From JAAFHS01 sp046049665 (GTDB lineage: Bacteria > Pseudomonadota > Alphaproteobacteria > Rhodobacterales > Rhodobacteraceae), in the NCBI GenBank assembly GCA_046049665.1, contig JBJOQW010000223.1, positions 1 to 16,555 of the forward strand: a DNA stretch of 16,555 bases. Direction: 5' to 3'. A model generated the notes under the pieces. That model was not told where the DNA came from and ran no database searches. It worked only from the letters and a program-made list of their open reading frames with translations. Below are positions 7,010-12,724 of this stretch, in pieces (positions within the stretch are counted from its first letter, which is position 1; each line of letters opens with the position of its first letter). A program made the position numbers and the translations under genes.

Positions 7010-8182
7010 TCAGACTTTGGCGGTGTTGCGGTAATAGTCCTGGGCGGCGGCAACGCCTGACCCAAGGCGAATATCAAGACCAAGGTCGGCCATGCACATC
7101 TCGGCGGTGGCAAGACCCGACAGCATCATCACATCCGTCAGACTGCCAAGATGGCCAATGCGGAATACCTTGCCCGCCACCTCACCCAGACCGACGCCAA
7201 AGGCCACGCCATACTTCTGCGCCGCATGGGTCACGATCTGGGTGGCGTTGAACCCGTCCGGTGTGCGGATGGCGCTGACCGTATCAGAATACACGGCAGG
7301 CCGCGCCGCACACAGCGACAGGCCCCATGCGCCCACGGCACGCCGCACGCCTTCGGCGATGCGGTGATGGCGCGCGAACACATTTTCCAGCCCTTCTTCC
7401 AGCAGCATGTCGCTGGCCAGTTTCAGCCCGTTCATCAGGCCAACCGGCGGCGTGTAGGGAAAGGCGTTGTTGGCATAGCCTTTGGCCATATCGGCAAAGT
7501 CAAAAAAGGTGCGCGGCAGTTGCGCGGTCTTTGTTGCGGCCATGGCCTTGTCAGACACAACCAGAATGGCAAGCCCCGCCGGCAGCATGAACCCTTTCTG
7601 GCTGCCGGTGACGGCAATATCCACGCCCCAGTCATCAAAGCAGAAATCCATCGAGCCGATCGACGACACGCCATCCACATACAACAGGGCCGGGTGACCT
7701 GCCGCATCCAGCGCGCGGCGCACGGCAGCAATATCAGACCGCACGCCCGTGGCCGTTTCGTTATGAGTGGCCAGCACCACCTTGATCTGATGTGCCTTGT
7801 CTGCCTGCAAAATCTCGGCGTAGCGGTCGGCGGGCAAACCTTCGCCCCACGCTGTCTCAACGATCTGCATGTCCAGCCCATGACGTTGGCACATGTCAAT
7901 CCAGCGATGGCTGAACATCCCGTTGCGGGCTGCCAGCACCTTGTCACCCGGCGACAGGGTGTTGCTGATGGCCGCTTCCCAGCCACCCGTGCCAGTTGAC
8001 GGATAGATGAACACATGCGCCTTGTCCGACTTCATCACCGCACGGACGTTCGCCAGACAGGGCTGCAGGATCTTGCCAAATACGGGCGAGCGATGGTCAA
8101 TCGTTCCCATGTCACAGGCCTTGCGGACGGCCTCGGGCATGTTGGTCGGACCAGGAATGAAGACGGGATTCTGATCTGTCAT
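7010..8182 (-). CDS. bhcA: aspartate-glyoxylate aminotransferase (class V, PLP)
   Basis: Transaminase that moves the amino group of aspartate to glyoxylate, releasing oxaloacetate and regenerating glycine for the aldolase. The 390-residue protein belongs to the class V aminotransferase (serine-glyoxylate/alanine-glyoxylate) group. The N-terminus is FIPGPTNMP (8-16), PSTGTGGWEA lies at 61-70, and HNETATG (140-146) is typical of this group. D170 in YVDGVSS contacts the PLP pyridine nitrogen, K196 in TGSQKGFM is the Schiff-base lysine, and RIGHLG (341-346) includes the substrate-carboxylate arginine. It is the first gene of the operon, with a strong AGGAGAGAG Shine-Dalgarno (8186-8194) 7 nt from the ATG. 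Serine-glyoxylate aminotransferase is the closest alternative; gene order decides for BhcA. Confidence 0.93.
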   Translation of the reverse strand: MTDQNPVFIPGPTNMPEAVRKACDMGTIDHRSPVFGKILQPCLANVRAVMKSDKAHVFIYPSTGTGGWEAAISNTLSPGDKVLAARNGMFSHRWIDMCQRHGLDMQIVETAWGEGLPADRYAEILQADKAHQIKVVLATHNETATGVRSDIAAVRRALDAAGHPALLYVDGVSSIGSMDFCFDDWGVDIAVTGSQKGFMLPAGLAILVVSDKAMAATKTAQLPRTFFDFADMAKGYANNAFPYTPPVGLMNGLKLASDMLLEEGLENVFARHHRIAEGVRRAVGAWGLSLCAARPAVYSDTVSAIRTPDGFNATQIVTHAAQKYGVAFGVGLGEVAGKVFRIGHLGSLTDVMMLSGLATAEMCMADLGLDIRLGSGVAAAQDYYRNTAKV

Positions 8183-8242
8183 GTTCTCTCTCCTGATGGT
8201 CTTACTTGTGTTACCCCGCTTTCATTTCGATGGATATTTTTT

Positions 8243-8257
8243 TGAATTACGATTTCA
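8243..8257. promoter_or_regulatory. candidate BhcR operator, TGAA-N7-TTCA
   Basis: TGAATTACGATTTCA is an imperfect 15-bp inverted repeat in which five of seven pairs match around the central C. TGAA/TTCA half-sites of about this length resemble those bound by some IclR-family regulators such as KdgR. It lies 61 bp upstream of the bhcA start, a plausible place for control of the bhcABCD operon. Binding is inferred, not shown. Confidence 0.4.
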
Positions 8258-8286
8258 TTTTTTGTGCAGTTCCATTTTTTTCAGTG

Positions 8287-8315
8287 TTGTCATATGCTTA
8301 CATTTTTCATATGCT
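8287..8315 (+). promoter_or_regulatory. candidate sigma70-type promoter of bhcR
   Basis: TTGTCA (8287-8292, five of six matches to TTGACA), then exactly 17 nt, then TATGCT (8310-8315, four of six matches to TATAAT). Transcription would start near 8322, about 25 nt before the bhcR ATG. The -10 element lies inside the TTCA-N5-TGAA inverted repeat (8306-8318). Confidence 0.5.
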
Positions 8316-8318
8316 GAA
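8306..8318. promoter_or_regulatory. candidate operator overlapping the bhcR -10 element, TTCA-N5-TGAA
   Basis: TTCATATGCTGAA is a 13-bp inverted repeat with perfect 4-bp arms (TTCA/TGAA) overlapping the proposed -10 hexamer of bhcR. A regulator bound here would block bhcR transcription, which fits the autorepression common in IclR-type regulators. This is inference from position and symmetry only. Confidence 0.35.
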
Positions 8319-8328
8319 TGTGTTTTTC

Positions 8329-8345
8329 ACAATTGGGATAATTGT
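8329..8345. promoter_or_regulatory. perfect inverted repeat enclosing the bhcR ribosome binding site
   Basis: ACAATT (8329-8334) and AATTGT (8340-8345) are perfect 6-bp arms separated by GGGAT (8335-8339). The GGGAT is the only plausible Shine-Dalgarno of bhcR, 7 nt before ATG 8347. As DNA it could be an operator. As RNA it would place the Shine-Dalgarno in the loop of a weak AU-rich hairpin. It also supports 8347 as the bhcR start. Confidence 0.4.
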
Positions 8346-8346
8346 C

Positions 8347-9189
8347 ATGACGCCAACTGATCGCGGCACCAGAAAAGCGCGTGGAAGACCAAGAGACTGG
8401 TATCCGGATGCGGATCAGAACATCATCAAATCGCTTGACCGGGCGATGGATGTGTTTGCCTACCTCAGTCAGGCCCAAGGCAAGACACTGTCGGCAATCG
8501 CCGCCGAGATGGATCAGTCCCCAGCCACAATCTACCGCATTCTGGTCACGCTGGAATCCAAAGGTCTGGTCGAATTCGACGGGGAAGAGCAGCTTTGGCA
8601 TATCGGCTCAGGGGCCTTTGTCATTGGCGCACGTTTTTTGCGGCGTACCAGTCTGGTCGAACGGGCGCGCCCGATCATGCGCCGCCTGATGGAGGCAACC
8701 GGCGAAACCGCCAATCTGGGAATTGAGCGTGAAGGGGCGGTGCTGTTTGTCAGTCAGGTCGAAACGCATGCCAGCATCCGGGCGTTCTTTCCGCCGGGCA
8801 CGCTGTCATCGATGCACGCATCTGGCATTGGCAAGGCGTTGCTGGCGCAAATGCAGCCTGACCGGCTGGACAAATGGCTGGCCGAAGGCGCGTTGCAAAC
8901 GTTCACCGCCAGCACAATCACCAATGCCAGCAGCCTGAAGGCCAGTCTGCAGCAGGTTCGCCTTCAGGGCTTTGCGGTAGATGACGAAGAACGCAACGCC
9001 GGCATGCGCTGCATCGCAGCCCCCGTGTTTGACATGAACCGCGAGGCCGTGGCCGGTATTTCGGTTTCAGGCCCGACCAGCCGTGTCGGTATTCAGGATG
9101 TCGCCCGCCTCAGCCGCCCGGTCATGGATGCCGCCCAGCAATTGACGCTGGCCATTGGCGGCCTGCCCGCACAACCGTTTGGCGCCTGA
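8347..9189 (+). CDS. bhcR: IclR-family regulator of the beta-hydroxyaspartate cycle
   Basis: Transcription regulator divergent from bhcABCD, expected to control that operon in response to glyoxylate. From ATG 8347 it is 280 residues, the normal IclR size. A basic N-terminal tail (KARGRPRDW, 10-18) is followed by the winged HTH (about 26-87, including LSAIAAEMDQSPATIYRILV) and then the IclR effector domain (about 100-275). That domain contains the family motifs HASGIGKALLA (157-167) and DDEERNAGMRCIAAPV (212-227). The reading frame is open back to 8206, but those 47 extra codons come from the AT-rich promoter region and encode a hydrophobic stretch unlike any IclR N-terminus. The start at 8347 also has GGGAT 7 nt upstream. 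It is convergent with galM, 25 nt apart. Confidence 0.92.
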   Translation: MTPTDRGTRKARGRPRDWYPDADQNIIKSLDRAMDVFAYLSQAQGKTLSAIAAEMDQSPATIYRILVTLESKGLVEFDGEEQLWHIGSGAFVIGARFLRRTSLVERARPIMRRLMEATGETANLGIEREGAVLFVSQVETHASIRAFFPPGTLSSMHASGIGKALLAQMQPDRLDKWLAEGALQTFTASTITNASSLKASLQQVRLQGFAVDDEERNAGMRCIAAPVFDMNREAVAGISVSGPTSRVGIQDVARLSRPVMDAAQQLTLAIGGLPAQPFGA

Positions 9190-9214
9190 TCTGACAGACG
9201 GTCATGCGGTGCAA

Positions 9215-10234
9215 TCAGCCCACAGAAAAGCTGAACTGCATCTGGTGGCGGTAGGTCTGGCCGGGGTCCAGCCGGGCAGAGGGGAAATGTGGGTTGTTTG
9301 GCGTATCCGGAAAGCGCTGCGTTTCCACCGCAAAGCCCGCAAACCGCGGATAGCGGGCGCCTGCCTTGCCCGGCCCGCCGTTGAAATGCGCGCCTGTATA
9401 GATCTGAACGCCCGGTTCCGTGGTGGCCACACGCATCTGCCGGCCTGAGGCGGGGTCATGGGCCTGCAAACAGGGGCGCAGGCCAGTGGCATCGGCGGGG
9501 GCAGACAGGCAGAAATTATGGTCAAATCCCCCCTGCCCCGGCAACATCTGCCCAATCGGGCGCAACGTGCGAAAATCAAACGCCGTGCCCGCCACCGCGC
9601 GAACCTCACCCGTCGGGATCAGCCTTGCATCCACCGGCAGGTAATGCCCCGCCGCCACCTGCAAATGCTGCCCCATCACATCGCCCGCACCGTGCCCCGC
9701 AAGGTTGAAGTACGCGTGGTTCACAAGGTTCACCACCGTCGGCGCATCCGTTGTCGCGGCCATCTCGATCATCAGCCCCATGTCCGTGATCCGGTAGGTC
9801 ACCTGCGCCTGCACCGTGCCCGGAAAGCCCATCTCGCCATCTGGCGATGTGGTGGCAAAGGTCACATGCGCGGCCGAATGGCTGGCAATCTGCCAGACCT
9901 TCAGATCAAAGCCCGCCGCCCCCCCGTGCAGGGCCTGCGCGCCCTCGTTCTGGTCTACCTGCACCGCGCGGCCGTTCAAGCTGAACCGCCCGCCCGCAAT
10001 CCGGTTGGCATAGCGCCCGCAGGTCGCCCCCACATAGGCCCCATGCGCCAGCCAGCCCTCCAGATCATCCTGCCCCAGCACCACATCCGCAAGCTGGCCC
10101 TTGGCATCCGGCACCCACAGTTCCGCCAGCCGCGCCCCAAAGTTCAGCAGTTTTGCCCGCAGACCACCGCTTTCCAGCGTCACCGCCTGCACATCAACGC
10201 CGCCAATCTGCCCGATGGTTGCAACCTGTGCCAC
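9215..10234 (-). CDS. galM: aldose 1-epimerase (mutarotase)
   Basis: Interconverts alpha and beta anomers of free aldoses, probably supplying the anomer used by the sugar 1-dehydrogenase of this operon. The 339-residue protein matches the GalM family. Visible are NFGARLAELWVPD (31-43), GRYANRI (73-79), ALHGG with H103, and NHAYFNLAG (172-180) with H173 as the catalytic acid. FDHN carries the substrate-binding D238, and FAVETQRFPD (301-310) carries the catalytic base E304. It starts with GTG only 3 nt after the TAG of the upstream aldehyde dehydrogenase gene. The Shine-Dalgarno GGAG lies inside the end of that gene, so translational coupling is likely. It is the last gene of the operon, and no T-run terminator is seen in the short gap to bhcR. 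Confidence 0.92.
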   Translation of the reverse strand: MAQVATIGQIGGVDVQAVTLESGGLRAKLLNFGARLAELWVPDAKGQLADVVLGQDDLEGWLAHGAYVGATCGRYANRIAGGRFSLNGRAVQVDQNEGAQALHGGAAGFDLKVWQIASHSAAHVTFATTSPDGEMGFPGTVQAQVTYRITDMGLMIEMAATTDAPTVVNLVNHAYFNLAGHGAGDVMGQHLQVAAGHYLPVDARLIPTGEVRAVAGTAFDFRTLRPIGQMLPGQGGFDHNFCLSAPADATGLRPCLQAHDPASGRQMRVATTEPGVQIYTGAHFNGGPGKAGARYPRFAGFAVETQRFPDTPNNPHFPSARLDPGQTYRHQMQFSFSVG

Positions 10235-10237
10235 AGC

Positions 10238-11746
10238 CTACTCCGCCCAATCCTGCGGCAGCAGCGCCGCCGGCATGTTCTGATAGGCCACAGGCCGCAG
10301 CCAACGCCTGATTGACATGGTCCCCACCGATGTTGCACCAAAGTTGGTGGACGCAGGATAGGGCCCGCCATGCACCTGCGCATCCACCACCTCAACCCCC
10401 GTGGGAAAGCCGTTGGCCAGCACCCGGCCCGCCTTGCGCTCCAGCAAAGGCATCAGCGCGCGCGCCAGATCGGTATCGGCGTCATCCAGATGCAGCGTGC
10501 AGGTCAACTGCCCCTGCAGGCTGCGCGCAATGTCCTGCATTTCCGCCGCATGGCGCACCCGGATGATCAGGCCAAGTGGGCCGAACACCTCTTCCGCCAG
10601 CATGTGATCAGCCAGCCAATCGCTGCCCGACACTTCATACAGATAGGGCGTGGCATTGCGCAGATCACAGGTGGTGGTCAGCACTGACCGCACGCCACTG
10701 CCCGCAGCAATCCGGTCACGCCCCGCGCGGTAAGCCTCGGCCATCCCGTCCGTCAGCATGGTTTGCGGCCCCACCGCCGCAAGTGCTGCCTTGGCTGCAT
10801 CGACAAACGCATCTGCATCCGGCCCGTCAATCACCACGGCAATGCCGGGGTTCGTGCAGAACTGCCCTGCGCCCATGGTCAGCGATCCCGCCCAGCCCTT
10901 GGCAATTGCCTCACCCCGCGCCGCAAGGGCCGCAGGCAGCAGGAACATCGGGTTCACCGACCCCAATTCGCCAAAGAACGGAATGGGCTCAGCCCGTGCC
11001 GCGCACAGATTGTACAGCGCACGCCCCCCGGCCAGTGACCCGGTAAAACCCACCGCCTTGATCAGCGGGTGCTGCACCAGCGCTTCACCCACATCGCGCT
11101 TGCCGCCCTGCACAAGGCTGAAGGTTCCAGCGGGCATCCCACACGCCTTGATCGCCGCATCAATGGCCTGCGCCACAATTTCACCCGTGCCGGGATGCGC
11201 CGAATGGCCCTTGACCACCACAGGGCAACCCGCTGCAAGCGCGCTGGCCGTATCACCACCCGCAACTGAGAACGCGAGCGGGAAGTTTGAGGCCCCAAAC
11301 ACCCCCACTGGGCCAACGGGGCGCTGAATCAGCTTGATATCCGGCCGGGGCAGGGGTTGACGGTCAGGCAGGGCACCATCATGGCGGCGGTCCAGCCAGC
11401 CGTCTTTCAGGATATGCGCTGCGAACAGGCGCAACTGCATGGTCGTGCGCCCCCGCTCACCCTCCAGCCGCGCAACAGGCAGGCCGGTTTCCTGCGTGCC
11501 GATCTCGGTAATGGCGGCCCCGCGTGCGTCAATCTCATCGGCAATACGGTTCAGAAAGGCCGCGCGGTCGCCGCGTGTGGTGGCGGCATAGGCCGGAAAG
11601 GCGGCTTCTGCTGCTGCGCAAGCCGCATCCACCTGCGCCGGTGTGCCGACTGCGAAATCATGCGCAGGTCCATGCGCCGGGGATGAGGCAAAGGTCTGCT
11701 CACCGCCCACCCATGCGCCTGCAATCAGGTGTTTTCCTGTCAACAT
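10238..11746 (-). CDS. aldehyde dehydrogenase, probable 2-oxoglutarate semialdehyde dehydrogenase
   Basis: Probable NAD(P)+-dependent oxidation of 2-oxoglutarate semialdehyde (2,5-dioxovalerate) to 2-oxoglutarate, the last step of the non-phosphorylative pentose route. The 502-residue protein has the ALDH layout. The oxyanion-hole N154 is in GASNFP (151-156), the cofactor lysine K179 is in VVVKGHSAHP, and GFTGSLAGG (233-241) is the Rossmann turn. The general base E260 is in FFGELGS and the nucleophile C297 is in GAGQFCTNPG (292-301). The GQFCTNPG form is typical of the NADP+-type/2,5-dioxovalerate dehydrogenase branch rather than of betaine or succinate-semialdehyde enzymes. An AAAGGGA Shine-Dalgarno precedes ATG 11746. 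A 54-nt gap with a GC-rich hairpin separates it from the sugar dehydrogenase gene. The substrate is inferred from operon context. Confidence 0.85.
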   Translation of the reverse strand: MLTGKHLIAGAWVGGEQTFASSPAHGPAHDFAVGTPAQVDAACAAAEAAFPAYAATTRGDRAAFLNRIADEIDARGAAITEIGTQETGLPVARLEGERGRTTMQLRLFAAHILKDGWLDRRHDGALPDRQPLPRPDIKLIQRPVGPVGVFGASNFPLAFSVAGGDTASALAAGCPVVVKGHSAHPGTGEIVAQAIDAAIKACGMPAGTFSLVQGGKRDVGEALVQHPLIKAVGFTGSLAGGRALYNLCAARAEPIPFFGELGSVNPMFLLPAALAARGEAIAKGWAGSLTMGAGQFCTNPGIAVVIDGPDADAFVDAAKAALAAVGPQTMLTDGMAEAYRAGRDRIAAGSGVRSVLTTTCDLRNATPYLYEVSGSDWLADHMLAEEVFGPLGLIIRVRHAAEMQDIARSLQGQLTCTLHLDDADTDLARALMPLLERKAGRVLANGFPTGVEVVDAQVHGGPYPASTNFGATSVGTMSIRRWLRPVAYQNMPAALLPQDWAE

Positions 11747-11773
11747 GTCGTGGTCCCTTTGGTTATGTTGCCC

Positions 11774-11790
11774 GCCCGGGCGATCCGGGC
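11774..11790 (-). other. GC-rich intergenic hairpin inside the sugar operon
   Basis: GCCCGG (11774-11779) and CCGGGC (11785-11790) form a perfect 6-bp GC stem with a 5-nt loop. It lies in the 54-nt gap between the sugar dehydrogenase and aldehyde dehydrogenase genes. There is no T-run on either side, so it is not a standard terminator. It could act in mRNA processing, stability or partial attenuation. Confidence 0.35.
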
Positions 11791-11800
11791 CAGACAGACA

Positions 11801-12724
11801 TCAGAAATCAAAAGCGTCTGTTACACGGCGTTCGCCCAGCGTCATGGCATCGGCCACATGCACCATGGGCGACAGGTCCATGTCGGATGCACCATTGCGC
11901 ACAAGGTCTGCCATGCGCGCATAAAGTGCCGGGTATTCGCCCATGATGGTGTTGGCCCCGCCTGCAGCCTTGCCGTCAATCTCCAGCACATTGCCGCCCA
12001 TGCGCAGATCCAGCTTTCCAGCCGTGGTTTCCACCCGGATATCCCATGTCTGCGGCCCTTCCTGACGCCAGTCGAAATCAGCCGTGACATTGCCCGAAAA
12101 GGTCAGTTGTGCCGCAATCGGCGTTTGCCGGTTGGCGGGGAATTCGAGCGTGGCTTTGGTCAGATGCACGGGTGCTGGCAGGATGTCCGTCAGTATTGAC
12201 AGGGCGTTGATGCCGGGGTCAAACACGCCCATGCCACCGGGTTCAAACACCCAGTCCTGACCCGGGTGCCATTTGCGCACATCTTCGCGCCAGGTAATAT
12301 GTGCAGACATAATCTGCTTGCCTGCCAACCACGCCTTCGCCGGGGCCACCGCATGGGCCATCCGGCTGTGCCATGTGGTGTACAGCGTCAGGCCCCGTTC
12401 TGCCGCCATTGCCTGCAGCGCATGAATTTCCGCCAACGTCGCACCGGGGGGCTTTTCCAGCATCACATGGCGGCCTGCCTGCAACGCTGCCACTGCATAG
12501 GCAAAGCGGGGCACGGGCGGCAGTGCAAGGGATACGACGGGAATGTCGGGCCGCGCTGCCAGCATCGCCTCGATGGTGCTATAGCTTTCCACGCCTTCAA
12601 CGCTGCCCTTGCGGCTGACGGTGGCCGCCAGTTCCCAATCCGGGCTTGCGTTGATAGCAGGCACATGCTGGTCAACGGCAATCTTGCCGATCCCCACCAG
12701 CGCCACTTTCATGGGGGCCGCCAT
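11801..12724 (-). CDS. L-arabinose / D-galactose 1-dehydrogenase (Gfo/Idh/MocA family)
   Basis: NAD(P)+-dependent oxidation of the sugar C1 to the aldonolactone, first step of the non-phosphorylative route. It closely resembles what I recall of Azospirillum brasilense L-arabinose 1-dehydrogenase and Pseudomonas fluorescens galactose dehydrogenase, including TTWHSRMAHAVAPA and WREDVRKWHPGQDW. The frame extends to an ATG at 12760, but ATG 12724 forms an ATGA overlap with the dehydratase stop. It gives 307 residues and puts the expected catalytic residues at K91 (EKPPGATL), E147, H153, D169 and N173 (GVFDPGINALS), the numbering I recall for the Azospirillum enzyme. The Rossmann loop is GIGKIA (11-16). 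These enzymes usually accept both L-arabinose and D-galactose; the neighbouring arabonate dehydratase favours arabinose. Confidence 0.9.
   Translation of the reverse strand: MAAPMKVALVGIGKIAVDQHVPAINASPDWELAATVSRKGSVEGVESYSTIEAMLAARPDIPVVSLALPPVPRFAYAVAALQAGRHVMLEKPPGATLAEIHALQAMAAERGLTLYTTWHSRMAHAVAPAKAWLAGKQIMSAHITWREDVRKWHPGQDWVFEPGGMGVFDPGINALSILTDILPAPVHLTKATLEFPANRQTPIAAQLTFSGNVTADFDWRQEGPQTWDIRVETTAGKLDLRMGGNVLEIDGKAAGGANTIMGEYPALYARMADLVRNGASDMDLSPMVHVADAMTLGERRVTDAFDF

Larger units (their letters stand above)
8183..8346. promoter_or_regulatory. divergent bhcA / bhcR control region
   Basis: The 164-nt gap between the two divergent start codons is strikingly AT-rich, with many T-runs on the + strand from about 8219 on, in contrast to the GC-rich genes on both sides. 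It must contain both promoters. It holds three short inverted repeats and a 9-bp direct repeat TCATATGCT (8290-8298 and 8307-8315), described separately. In Paracoccus denitrificans, BhcR binds the corresponding region and glyoxylate acts as effector, as I recall from the published work. I do not see a convincing promoter hexamer pair for bhcA. Confidence 0.75.

Noticed and set aside
8206..8346. N-terminal extension of bhcR by 47 residues, possibly a membrane-anchored regulator
   Set aside because: The extension is translated from the AT-rich intergenic region and is hydrophobic only because of T-runs. The IclR domain begins normally after ATG 8347, which has its own Shine-Dalgarno.
9458..10315. 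Long + strand frame opposite galM and the ALDH end (285 codons)
   Set aside because: It spans the junction of two real genes on the other strand and has a shadow-frame composition rich in Arg, His and Pro.
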